A DNA stretch of 64,000 nt from an uncultured Chitinophaga sp. (GTDB lineage Bacteria > Bacteroidota > Bacteroidia > Chitinophagales > Chitinophagaceae): NCBI RefSeq assembly GCF_902168175.1, contig NZ_CABHOU010000052.1, forward strand, positions 28,281 through 92,280. The letters run 5' to 3'. How positions within the stretch are numbered: position 1 is the stretch's first letter; the number at the start of each line of letters is the position of its first letter. Of this stretch, positions 7,906 to 16,649 are shown piece by piece. The translations under genes and the position numbers were made by a program. Below the pieces are notes generated by a model, which saw nothing but the letters and a program-made list of their open reading frames with translations, did no database searches and was not told the origin of the DNA.

Positions 7906-10900
7906 TCACACTGGGAATATCATTTCAAACGTAGCCCCTTTTCCCGGTTCGCCCTTCGCGGCAATAATGCCATGATGGTTCTCCACTATCTTTTTACACA
8001 ACGCCAGTCCGATTCCCGTTCCTTTATAGGTCTGTTTGTCGTTCAGGCGCTGGAAAATCACGAATATCTGCTGCGCATACTGCTGCTCAAAGCCAATACC
8101 ATTATCTGCAAAGGATATTTGCGCATATTGTAACGCGGGATCTAACTTAGCATATCGTTTTATCTCGTCGGCAGGTAACATCCGTGAGTTGATATTGATT
8201 TCCGGTTGTTCTTTGTCGGCAAACTTCAATGCATTGCCCATCAGGTTGGCGAACAGCTGTTGCAGCTGTGTGGTAACACCTTTGATGACTGGCAGTTTAG
8301 CGATCTTTACCACCGCTTTCTTTTGCTCGATCAGCAGGTCGAAGTCGGTGGTCACGTTTTGGAGTATCTTGTTCAGATCTACGCTGGCCAGTTGTTCCGG
8401 CACTTTGCTGAGCCTTGAATAGTGCAGCACATCACGAATCAGCGAAGCCATTCTGCGGGCGGAGTCGTTGATCTTTTCAAAGTATTGCCCGGCCACTTCT
8501 TTTTCTTCGAGATGTTCTTTCAGCAGCTCGGAAAATACCTGGATTTTGCGCAGCGGTTCCTGCAAATCGTGGCTGGCGATATAGGCAAATTGTTCCAGTT
8601 CGTGGTTCGATTTGAGCAGCAGTTCATTGCTGTGGTTGAGTTCCGACGTACGGTCGGTTACCTTTTTCTCCAGTTCGTCGGCACTGCTTTGGGCCAATTG
8701 TCTGGCCACTACCAGCTCTGTAACATCCTGCACCATCACTATTACATGTGTAACACGCCCGGTTTCGTCGGTTACCGGCTCGTAAACGCCGTTGTAATAG
8801 GCATTGCTCATATGGTCGATGTTGCGGCTGTAAGTCACGATCTTCTCCTTCTCCTTAAGCCGTTTACCCGTATGCATCGCTTCGGATATCATCCTGTAGG
8901 GCGACTGATCGCCTATTTCAGGGAATATCTCCAGTAACGGTTTATTCACCACCTGTTCCTGTTTACGGTTCCAGAAGTTCAGCATGGCTTCATTGGCCAG
9001 CTCCACCACCAGTGGTTCTCCACGCATAATGGCTACCGGGAAAGGTGTATGGTTAAACAGGTTGCGGAGGTGTTGTTCTGTTTCCCTGCGTATGGTGGCA
9101 ATTTTTATCTGCGCCTTGATGCGTGCCTGTAACTCGCGGGCGGAAAAGGGTTTTACCACGTAATCGTCTGCCCCGATATCATACCCTTCTATCTTCGCTT
9201 CTTCGCCTGCCCGTGCGGAGAGAAGTATGACGGGCATGGATGCTGTAGAAGTGTTGCTTTTCAGGCGGTGTAACAGTTCAATGCCATCCATTACGGGCAT
9301 CATCACATCCGAGAGTACAAGGTCGGGTGCTTCAATGGCTATTTTTTCGAGTGCCTGTTGCCCGTTCACTGCCGTGGTTACCCTGTAGTTTTTTTGCAGT
9401 AAACGCGCAATGTAATCGCGCATATCAATATTATCGTCCACCACCAGCACATGTGCCGGGGCCTGGATATTTGATATTATTTCCTGGGGTTGATGGGTGT
9501 GGGCATTTATCTTAGCCACTTCGCTGCCGGAGAGGCTCAGCACCTCGTTTACGTACATCTCGGGTAAGGTAGATTCGTAATCGGTTTGCTCCGTTTCAAA
9601 TACGTGGCTGGGCGGCAGGTGTTCTTTGCCCAGTGGGATGGTGACCGTAAACAGACTGCCTTTGCCTACCTCGCTATCTACTTTAATTTTACCACCGTGC
9701 ATGTTTACCAGCTCGCGCACGAGTGAAAGACCAATCCCGGTACCTTCGTGCGTGCGCCCGGTAGCATTTTTTACCCGGTGGAAACGCTCGAACATCAGGG
9801 GTAGTTCTTCCTTCGGGATGCCGATGCCTGTATCCTGTACGCGTAGTACGGCCAGCCCGTTTTCCTCTGTGATTGTTATTTTGATAGTGCCTTTAAGTGT
9901 GTATTTAAACGCGTTTGAAAGCAGGTTCAACACGATCTTTTCCCACATCTGCCGGTCTACGTAAACCAGTTGCGACAGCGGGCCGCATTGCACTTCGAAG
10001 TTAAGTCCCGCATGCTGGATAGCGGAACGGAAACTACCGGCAAGGTCGGTACTGAAGTTGCCCAGTTCCACCGGCGAAAACGATGCCTGCATCCTGTCTG
10101 ATTCTATGCGGCTGAAGTCCAGCAATGTATTTACCAGCCGCAGTAAACGCAGGGCGTTGCGGTGAGTGGAGGTAATGTTGGCCTTATGAAGTTCAGGCAA
10201 TACCTGTTGCGGATCATTCAGTAGTTCTTCCAGTGGCCCTAACATCAATGTAAGGGGCGTACGAAATTCGTGACTGATGTTGCTGAAGAAAGCTGTCTTG
10301 GCGCGGTCTATCTCCAGTAGTGCTTCGGTACGTTTGCGTTCTTCTTCGTAAGCCAGTACGTTCACGATTCCCGAAGCGATCTGGTCGGCCACCAGTTGCA
10401 GGAAGCCTGTGTATTTTTCGTCGGCTTTCCGGTAGGGGTTAAGACCTACCACCAGCGCAGCGAACGGGTATTTTTGTCCGGCCTGTATAATTGGCATTAC
10501 CATTATTTGCCCAGGGCTTTTAGGCCAGTCGGTGCCTTTGGGTAATGGGCCAAAAATAGATTCAGCGTTGTCCAGTACAATGGGCTGGTTCAGTTTGCAG
10601 GCTTCTCCCAGTCGCCAGTTGTCGGTTTCGCCGTCACCCAGCCGCAGGTGTAATGGTGCTGCCCGGCCCGATAACTCGGCAGCGCTGCAACCTGCGAGGC
10701 GCGCTTCTGAGCAGTCGTTCTCGAAATGATATATCAGGCAAAAGGGGAAATCCTTTGCGTTTTGCTGTAGTACGGCCAGTGTTCTCTGGTAAGTTTCAGG
10801 AACGGTTTTGCTTTCCTGGATGCTTTTGCCCAGGTCCTTGAGCGTACGCATTTCGCGTTCGCCGGTAATGCGCCGGGTATCTTCGGTATTGGCGCAAATG

Positions 10901-11349
10901 ATACCATGCGGCATACCATCGTCGCCGGGAACGGGGCTATAGGAAAAGGTATAATAAGTTTCTTCCGGATAACCGTTACGTTCCATAATAAGCAGCAGCG
11001 CTTCATCGTAAGTGCCGATGTTTTTGCTGATTGCCATTTCTGCACGGGGCCCTGCATCATGCCATATTTCTTTCCATACTTCCGCGGCAGGCTGTCCCAG
11101 GGCAGCAGGGTGTTTACCGCCAATGATACTGATATAGGCGTCGTTATACAGGTTTGTTAATCCGGGCCCCCACCACACGAACATGGGTTGGGAGGAAGTA
11201 AGGATAATGCGTACGCAGGTACGAAGGCTTTGCGGCCAGGTATCTACAGGCCCCAGTGGCGTTTGCGACCAGTCTTTACTCCTGATACGTTCTCCCAGTT
11301 CGCCGCCTCCGGTAAGAAAGCCGGGGATAGTCTGTTGCTCTGTATTCAT
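7906..11349 (-). CDS. Hybrid sensor histidine kinase with two kinase cores (PAS-GAF-HK-REC-PAS-HK)
   Basis: 1147 residues, no membrane segments, so cytosolic. In order: a PAS-like domain (about 30-160), a GAF-like domain (about 180-335), a first kinase core with H-box FFSNISHEFRTPLTL (His360), N-box LNLLSNAFKYT and G boxes DTGIG and GTGIGLSL; a receiver domain (about 632-750) with phospho-acceptor Asp681 in LVLSDVMMPVMDG and Lys733; a second PAS (about 760-880); a coiled-coil linker; and a second kinase core with H-box YIASHDLQEPLRK (His927), N-box LFANLMGNALKF and DNGIG. The second core resembles the bacteriophytochrome-like kinase group. Its start overlaps the stop of the response regulator gene by 4 bases (ATGA at 11346-11349), so the two are translationally coupled. 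Two complete transmitter cores in one chain are unusual and suggest branched phosphotransfer. Confidence 0.93.
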   Translation of the reverse strand: MNTEQQTIPGFLTGGGELGERIRSKDWSQTPLGPVDTWPQSLRTCVRIILTSSQPMFVWWGPGLTNLYNDAYISIIGGKHPAALGQPAAEVWKEIWHDAGPRAEMAISKNIGTYDEALLLIMERNGYPEETYYTFSYSPVPGDDGMPHGIICANTEDTRRITGEREMRTLKDLGKSIQESKTVPETYQRTLAVLQQNAKDFPFCLIYHFENDCSEARLAGCSAAELSGRAAPLHLRLGDGETDNWRLGEACKLNQPIVLDNAESIFGPLPKGTDWPKSPGQIMVMPIIQAGQKYPFAALVVGLNPYRKADEKYTGFLQLVADQIASGIVNVLAYEEERKRTEALLEIDRAKTAFFSNISHEFRTPLTLMLGPLEELLNDPQQVLPELHKANITSTHRNALRLLRLVNTLLDFSRIESDRMQASFSPVELGNFSTDLAGSFRSAIQHAGLNFEVQCGPLSQLVYVDRQMWEKIVLNLLSNAFKYTLKGTIKITITEENGLAVLRVQDTGIGIPKEELPLMFERFHRVKNATGRTHEGTGIGLSLVRELVNMHGGKIKVDSEVGKGSLFTVTIPLGKEHLPPSHVFETEQTDYESTLPEMYVNEVLSLSGSEVAKINAHTHQPQEIISNIQAPAHVLVVDDNIDMRDYIARLLQKNYRVTTAVNGQQALEKIAIEAPDLVLSDVMMPVMDGIELLHRLKSNTSTASMPVILLSARAGEEAKIEGYDIGADDYVVKPFSARELQARIKAQIKIATIRRETEQHLRNLFNHTPFPVAIMRGEPLVVELANEAMLNFWNRKQEQVVNKPLLEIFPEIGDQSPYRMISEAMHTGKRLKEKEKIVTYSRNIDHMSNAYYNGVYEPVTDETGRVTHVIVMVQDVTELVVARQLAQSSADELEKKVTDRTSELNHSNELLLKSNHELEQFAYIASHDLQEPLRKIQVFSELLKEHLEEKEVAGQYFEKINDSARRMASLIRDVLHYSRLSKVPEQLASVDLNKILQNVTTDFDLLIEQKKAVVKIAKLPVIKGVTTQLQQLFANLMGNALKFADKEQPEININSRMLPADEIKRYAKLDPALQYAQISFADNGIGFEQQYAQQIFVIFQRLNDKQTYKGTGIGLALCKKIVENHHGIIAAKGEPGKGATFEMIFPV

Positions 11350-11756
11350 GCTGGGGAAGGTGGCTTTTTATATTGATTAATCACTTGTTCAAGACGTTCA
11401 GAAAGTTGTTTAATACTGGGAGCCTTCACCACGTAATCTACCGCTCCCAAATTCCGGGTTTCCTCCATGTCGTGCGTTTCGGAAGATGTAGAATAAATGA
11501 TAACAGGTACGCCCGACAGGTGGCGGAGTTTCTTCATTTCCACAAGCAGCTGTTTGCCCGCTACACGTGGCATGTTAAGGTCAAGAAAGATGAAGTCGGG
11601 AAGGATGCTCGCCTCTTCCGATAATTTCCTTAACGCCTCCATACCATCCGTAAAGGCGATGTAATGTACTTGTTCGTTTATGCGTTTGATGGCCAGCGAG
11701 AAAAACTCCAGGTCATCGGCATCATCGTCAATGAGCATGCATGTTAGCGGTTTCAA
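11346..11756 (-). CDS. Single-domain response regulator (Rcp1-like)
   Basis: 136 residues comprising only a receiver domain: acidic pair in LIDDDADD near the N-terminus, phospho-acceptor Asp in DFIFLDLNMPRV, Thr/Ser in IIYSTSS and the conserved Lys in VDYVVKAPS. There is no output domain, so it acts by protein contact or as a phosphorelay intermediate. It is the first gene of a two-gene operon; its stop overlaps the hybrid kinase start by 4 bases. This receiver subtype (Rcp1-like, with the longer alpha1-alpha2 spacing) is typically partnered with phytochrome-type kinases, which fits the second core of the neighbouring kinase. Confidence 0.92.
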   Translation of the reverse strand: MKPLTCMLIDDDADDLEFFSLAIKRINEQVHYIAFTDGMEALRKLSEEASILPDFIFLDLNMPRVAGKQLLVEMKKLRHLSGVPVIIYSTSSETHDMEETRNLGAVDYVVKAPSIKQLSERLEQVINQYKKPPSPA

Positions 11757-11967
11757 GCCAATGAGGTTAAATGGTTAAGAGATAGATCTTATTAAAGGCA
11801 TTGTGGATATTGTTCCACAGGTATGTCTACATTCCGTCATTCCTGTTATGACATTAATAAGTAAATATCTAAATCTTACACTGTACTGCCACGGCATTCG
11901 CGCGTTTTTTGCAGACTGTGCAATTCTATTTTATTACAGTACATATTTTATACCGGGTTTCACATAA

Positions 11968-12000
11968 AAGAAACAGGCAGCCGCAAAGGCTGCCTGTTAG
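11968..12000 (-). terminator. Intrinsic terminator of the TPR gene
   Basis: Read on the minus strand, AACAGGCAGCC pairs perfectly with GGCTGCCTGTT (11 bp, loop of 5), then TTTCTTTT. It lies 20 bases past the TPR stop codon. Confidence 0.88.
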
Positions 12001-12017
12001 TAGTGTATGATGGCTCC

Positions 12018-12845
12018 TTAAACTGTTTCCTCGAATAACTCAGGGAAGTTGCGGAAAAGGTATTGATACATATCCCGTTTCAGGATATGATCTTCCGGAA
12101 TTTCCTCATCGATCATGTTGTAACAATGCACACCTATCTTTTTCGCCTCTTCGCGGTCGCCCATTTCAAGGGTAACTTCAGAAAGGCTCCAGAAGTGTAC
12201 GCCTGTTTCTATCGGCGACACTTCTTCCTGCGCAAAGTCCGATTCCAGTGTTTTTTTGATCAGTTCCCTGGCCGCTTCGTAGTTCTTAAGTTTACGTTCT
12301 ATCATGGCCAGCTGATAAAAACTCTTTCCCAGCGACGGATGTGTAGGTTCATAATGCGTTTCTTCAATACGGATGTTTTGCTCAATAGCGGCTTTGGCTG
12401 CTTCAGTATTACTTAATTCATCTTCTGTAAGGGAAAGATGGTAGTAAAGGTTAGCCGTACGCAGGTCGTTTTCGCCATACTTAGCGATAATGCCCGGCAA
12501 ACTTTTTTCCACAAGCAGTTTGGCAGCTGTAAAGTTGCCCAGGTTATTTTCTACGGCCGCCAGGTGATAATATAAGTCTGAAAGGTCGCGGCCTGTACCG
12601 GCTTTGTTTTCCAACTCCTGGGCATTGAGCATAGCATCTTTGGCAGCCTCCAGGTTGTCCAGGGCCTTTTCCATCAATCCTAAGTCAAAGTAATCGTTTG
12701 CCAGTGTGGGCTCGTCGGGATTTGTAGTTTCTTTCAGCAAGATGGCTTTTCGCAGGAAAACAGCAGCTTCTTCAAGGTTGCCCATTTCCACTTCCACGTT
12801 TGCTGCGTTGAAAAGTGCGCTTATTGTTGCAGTGTCGTTTTGCAT
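12018..12845 (-). CDS. Tetratricopeptide repeat protein (cytosolic)
   Basis: 275 residues made almost entirely of helical pairs with TPR-like spacing, for example ALFNAANVEVEMGNLEEAAV near the N-terminus and later units ending in N-LEAAK, NFTAAK, NTEAAK and NYEAAR. About six repeats can be counted. There is no signal peptide or membrane segment. Such proteins are binding scaffolds; no partner can be inferred, since the flanking genes are transcribed separately (terminator on one side, divergent gene on the other). The single ATG at 12845 is the obvious start. Confidence 0.85.
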   Translation of the reverse strand: MQNDTATISALFNAANVEVEMGNLEEAAVFLRKAILLKETTNPDEPTLANDYFDLGLMEKALDNLEAAKDAMLNAQELENKAGTGRDLSDLYYHLAAVENNLGNFTAAKLLVEKSLPGIIAKYGENDLRTANLYYHLSLTEDELSNTEAAKAAIEQNIRIEETHYEPTHPSLGKSFYQLAMIERKLKNYEAARELIKKTLESDFAQEEVSPIETGVHFWSLSEVTLEMGDREEAKKIGVHCYNMIDEEIPEDHILKRDMYQYLFRNFPELFEETV

Positions 12846-13109
12846 CAGTCTGGTAGGTTTGTAAAAAACAGTACGCGGATAATCAGGGTGTGTAACAACA
12901 ACCTGAAAGTACGAAAAAATGTGCGTTTGGTATGTCCTTCTTTTAGATGATCAATAATAATGCTTGTGCCACAGTATTTATGCCAGAATTTGCTGCGGCG
13001 CAGTTTCAAAATGTCCGGATGATGTCCGTAGTTACCGCAAAACTATACGCTAAACGGATTTTAACAAATTAATTCTTATTTGAAAAGATATGATAAATAA
13101 TCTTATACT

Positions 13110-13117
13110 TATATTTG
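13110..13117 (+). promoter_or_regulatory. -7 promoter box TATATTTG upstream of the secreted protein gene
   Basis: Exact match to the Bacteroidota -7 consensus TAnnTTTG. It sits 26 bases before the ATG at 13143. A TTTG lies at 13079-13082, but at 27 bp it is farther than the usual 17-23. Confidence 0.6.
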
Positions 13118-13142
13118 CAGCTCTAAAACCTCAGATTAGTAT

Positions 13143-13748
13143 ATGAAATTTATCCGTACCACACTGGCCTTTTTATTAGTGGCCGGTTTAGCACCCCAGC
13201 TGGCAACCGCCCAGAAAATAAAGCTGGTAAAAGGTGACATTAAAGCCTTTGCAGGAATCGATACCCTCAACACCGAATTTACCTACGATAACCTGGAAGT
13301 AGGTAAAGAAGGTAACGAGGAAAATTACATCGAAAGAAAAAAAGCCGAGTACAACAAAAAGGAAGCCGGTAAGGGTGATGCCTGGGCAAAGGCCTGGAAA
13401 GACGATCGTGCTTTCCGTTATGAGCCGAAGTTTAACGAATTGTTCACCAAACACTTCGAGCATCCTGCGGGGTCCTATAAGAGGGCTAAGTATACACTGG
13501 TAGTGCATACTTCTTTCATCGAACCTGGCTTTAACGTGGGTATAACGCGTAAAAGTGCTAAAATCGATACGCAGATCTGGCTGGTGGAAACCGCTGGCGA
13601 TCACAAAGAGGCGATCGTGAAGTTTACCGTGGAAGATGCGCCGGGTGGCGATGCCATGGGCTTCGACTTCGACTCGGGCCTGCGTATTTCTGAAGCTTAC
13701 GCTATTACCGGTAAAGCGTTGGCGAAATACATCAACAAAAAAATCTAA
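13143..13748 (+). CDS. Secreted protein of unknown function
   Basis: 201 residues with a clear signal peptide (MKFIRTTLAFLLVAGLAPQL, cleavage probably after ATAQ). The mature part is rich in Lys and Glu near the front and then looks like alternating strands (YTLVVHTSFIEPGF, KIDTQIWLVETAG, AIVKFTVEDAPG), suggesting a small beta-rich periplasmic domain. I do not recognise a family. It stands alone: a -7 box lies just upstream and a strong terminator immediately downstream. Confidence 0.8.
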   Translation: MKFIRTTLAFLLVAGLAPQLATAQKIKLVKGDIKAFAGIDTLNTEFTYDNLEVGKEGNEENYIERKKAEYNKKEAGKGDAWAKAWKDDRAFRYEPKFNELFTKHFEHPAGSYKRAKYTLVVHTSFIEPGFNVGITRKSAKIDTQIWLVETAGDHKEAIVKFTVEDAPGGDAMGFDFDSGLRISEAYAITGKALAKYINKKI

Positions 13749-13770
13749 ACCTGCTGGTTTAACCGCCTTT

Positions 13771-13820
13771 GAACACCGCACCGTCTCTTATATGCAGAGG
13801 GTGCGGTGTTCCGTTTTTGG
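13771..13820 (+). terminator. Intrinsic terminator after the secreted protein gene
   Basis: AACACCGCACC pairs with GGTGCGGTGTT (around 13772-13810), followed by CCGTTTTT. The open frame of the next gene extends back into this hairpin, which argues for the later recQ start at 13880. Confidence 0.8.
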
Positions 13821-13845
13821 GAGGGATAAAGTCGGCCTTTCCGCT

Positions 13846-13853
13846 TATATTTG
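13846..13853 (+). promoter_or_regulatory. -7 promoter box TATATTTG upstream of recQ
   Basis: Exact TAnnTTTG match, 26 bases before the ATG at 13880. Together with GGAGG at 13868-13872 this fixes the recQ start. Confidence 0.6.
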
Positions 13854-13879
13854 TCGCCAAAGCAATTGGAGGTCGGGGT

Positions 13880-16069
13880 ATGCAATCTGTGTTAACTCTT
13901 CTTAAACATCATTTCGGTTACGATCAGTTCCGCCATAATCAACAGGCTATTGTTGAAAATGTGCTGGCCGGAAAAGATACGGTGGTACTAATGCCTACGG
14001 GTGGTGGTAAATCTATTTGTTACCAGTTGCCAGCCCTGGCATTCGATGGTGTCACCATCGTAGTATCGCCCCTTATTGCTTTAATGAAAGACCAGGTAGA
14101 CGCGCTGACCGCAAACGGAATTCCCGCCGCTTTCCTTAACTCCACGCTTAGTATGGCGGAGCAGCAAACGGTTTCGCACCAGTTGCGCAATAAAAGCCTT
14201 AAACTATTGTATGTAGCGCCCGAACGCCTGCTTGGCGACGGTAAGTTTATACAATACCTGCAAACGCTGGACATATCGCTGTTCGCTATCGACGAAGCGC
14301 ACTGTATCAGCCAGTGGGGCCACGACTTCCGTCCGGAGTACCTGGGACTTGGACAGTTAAAACAGTTCTTTCCCCAAACACCGGTAATAGCGCTCACCGC
14401 CACGGCCGATTCGCTTACTAAAAAAGACATCATTCATAAACTGGAGCTGAAGGAGTATAAGGTCTACGAAAACTCTTTTAACCGCCCCAATATCAACTAC
14501 TACATCCGCAGCAAACGTAATTACTTCGACCAGCTTACCGAATACCTGGAAGAACATAAGGACGACAGCGGTATCATATATTGCCTCTCCCGCGCCTCCA
14601 CCGAATCGCTGGCCGAGGACCTGCAACGTGCAGGTTTTGCCGCCGCTGCTTATCATGCGGGCCTTGAGCGTAACGTAAGGGACGAGCGCCAGGAGAAGTT
14701 CCTGAAAGATGATATCCGCATTATGGTGGCCACTATCGCTTTTGGTATGGGCATCAATAAAAGTAACGTGCGCTTCGTGGTGCATGTGGACCTGCCTAAA
14801 AACATTGAAGGGTACTACCAGGAAACTGGCCGCGCCGGCCGCGATGGTATTAACAGCGATGCGATATTGTTTTACAGTCCGGGCGATGTGTTTAAACTCA
14901 AACGTTTCGCTACGGTTGACGGCAACGAGGAGCAGAGCGCCATCATGCTTAAAAAGCTCGACCAGATGGCTGGTCTCTGTGAAACTTTCCTTTGCCGCCG
15001 CAAATACCTGCTGAATTACTTCGACGAAGCAGCGCCCGACCAATGCGGTAGCTGCGACCGTTGTATGACGGAAGGGGAGAGGGAAGATGCGACCATTGCA
15101 GCACAGAAGATGCTCAGCGCTGTTTACCGCCTGCAGGAACGCTGGGGCATGAACTATGTAATTGACTTTTTGCGGGGCAGCGCATCGGTAAAAGACTTTC
15201 ACCGCGATATTAAAACTTACGGGATAGGCAAGGAGTACAGCAAAGAGCAGTGGAAGCTGTATGGCCGTGAACTATTGCAACTCGGGTACCTGCAACTGGC
15301 GGGCAATGAGTTCCCGATTTTGAAACTCACCGATACCAGTTGGGAAGTGTTAAAAAACGGTCAGTCTGTGATGTTAACCAGGCAGGTGAAGGAAGAAAAA
15401 GTGCTGCGCGAGCCAGGTATGCCTGCAAAGGGCAAACCACATCCGCAGCAGGACGATTTGCTCAAGTTGCTTAAACAACTGCGCCGGGAGCTGGCCACAC
15501 GCGATAATGTACCTCCCTATATTATATTCTCCGATGCCACGCTGGTAGAACTGGCAACTTACCTGCCACTCACGCTTACAGATATTTCAAAGATTTCCGG
15601 TTTTGGCGATGTGAAGCTCGCCAAATACGGCGATGCGTTTTTGCAGGCCGTGCAGGATTATTGCATCCTTAACCGCGTTCCCACGCAAATCCATCTTAAA
15701 CCATCTTCATCGGCTCCCAAACGCAGCAGCGCGACGAAGCAAAAGCCTGCAGTGCCCTCCAGCAGCAATACACAGCGGCAAACGCTCCAGCTGTTCCTCG
15801 ATGGTAATTCGGTGGACGATGTGGCTCATTTACGCAGCCTGGCACCTAATACCATACAGGCGCATTTAGCGGCCTTTATCCGCACCGGCGAGTTAGATGT
15901 ACACGAACTGGTGCCAAGGCAGAAAATACCACCTATTTTGAACGCTATCGAACAAATAGGTGATGGTGCATTGAGCCCGCTCAAGGAAAGATTAGGCGAT
16001 CAGTTTTCTTACGGAGAGATCCGTGCGGTGATCGCTTATAATCAATGGTTACAGGAGCAGGAGCAATAA
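13880..16069 (+). CDS. recQ: ATP-dependent DNA helicase RecQ
   Basis: 729 residues from the ATG at 13880. A purine-rich ribosome site (GGAGG, 8 bases upstream) and a -7 box support this start over the open frame reaching back to 13769. Superfamily 2 helicase: Walker A PTGGGKS (Lys44), DEAH box [19 protein letters not shown] (138-141), motif [10 protein letters not shown] and motif [12 protein letters not shown]. The zinc-binding part shows C-x(n)-CGSCDRC near residue 400, followed by the winged-helix RQC region. An HRDC domain (about 535-610) and a C-terminal helix-turn-helix (about 635-725) of the kind often attached to Bacteroidota and Gram-positive RecQ complete the chain. RecQ unwinds 3'-5' in recombination and fork repair. 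It is transcribed alone. Confidence 0.96.
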   Translation: MQSVLTLLKHHFGYDQFRHNQQAIVENVLAGKDTVVLMPTGGGKSICYQLPALAFDGVTIVVSPLIALMKDQVDALTANGIPAAFLNSTLSMAEQQTVSHQLRNKSLKLLYVAPERLLGDGKFIQYLQTLDISLFAIDEAHCISQWGHDFRPEYLGLGQLKQFFPQTPVIALTATADSLTKKDIIHKLELKEYKVYENSFNRPNINYYIRSKRNYFDQLTEYLEEHKDDSGIIYCLSRASTESLAEDLQRAGFAAAAYHAGLERNVRDERQEKFLKDDIRIMVATIAFGMGINKSNVRFVVHVDLPKNIEGYYQETGRAGRDGINSDAILFYSPGDVFKLKRFATVDGNEEQSAIMLKKLDQMAGLCETFLCRRKYLLNYFDEAAPDQCGSCDRCMTEGEREDATIAAQKMLSAVYRLQERWGMNYVIDFLRGSASVKDFHRDIKTYGIGKEYSKEQWKLYGRELLQLGYLQLAGNEFPILKLTDTSWEVLKNGQSVMLTRQVKEEKVLREPGMPAKGKPHPQQDDLLKLLKQLRRELATRDNVPPYIIFSDATLVELATYLPLTLTDISKISGFGDVKLAKYGDAFLQAVQDYCILNRVPTQIHLKPSSSAPKRSSATKQKPAVPSSSNTQRQTLQLFLDGNSVDDVAHLRSLAPNTIQAHLAAFIRTGELDVHELVPRQKIPPILNAIEQIGDGALSPLKERLGDQFSYGEIRAVIAYNQWLQEQEQ

Positions 16070-16649
16070 ATGTATATAAGTGTCGGTTTTACACCCAATT
16101 TAAATAAGTAATATCCGCGTATAAGATGGTAAAATCGGTAAAGTGTTAGCCCCTTCTTCACAGTAGTTTTATAGTGTCATAGTGACAATTAAGCATAGTT
16201 GCAAACGTTTGGTAGATATAGTGAGCAAGCCCCTTCGCAGTAAGCGTTTATCAACCTATCAGTTTTTAACAAAGATTATTTCAGCCAGGATCAGATAGAA
16301 TACGAAAAATTGTGCATTTTAAAACAACACGGAATTGTCTACTGTAGTGGATTGTGTGTATAAACTCCGTTTAAACAATAAAAACTCATGTAGAATGGTA
16401 GCCGATACCGGTATTAGGTAAAAGGTGCCGTATTGCCCATTTTTTAACAAAGCTTAAAACATCAACCAAATTGCCATCTGGTATGGCAGAGGAAAACTAT
16501 TGACTATACAATAAGGATTTTTGAGTACCCTGTTTAGGTAACACTGTTTATTTAGGGTGCATTGTATTCCACGAACGAGCCTGTGATAGCTTGAGGATTC
16601 TTATTGCCCTAACCTTTCTATATCATTTCATCTTCTAATAACAACAACA
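16070..16649. other. 580-bp non-coding leader region before the SusCD operon
   Basis: No open frame or RNA gene is recognisable. Two direct copies of AGCCCCTTC occur 80 bases apart (16148 and 16228), each followed by a CAGTA stretch. The region is A/T-rich and probably contains the promoter and regulatory sites of the SusC operon, but no clean TAnnTTTG box stands out. An A/C-rich stretch (AACAACAACA) precedes the SusC start. Confidence 0.6.

Noticed and set aside
13769..13879. Upstream extension of recQ
   Set aside because: The added 37 codons lie in the preceding gene's terminator and in a TATATTTG promoter box; the ATG at 13880 has a better ribosome site.
16070..16649. Possible tRNA or structured RNA in the long SusC leader
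   Set aside because: No cloverleaf, T-loop sequence or strong hairpin could be found by eye.
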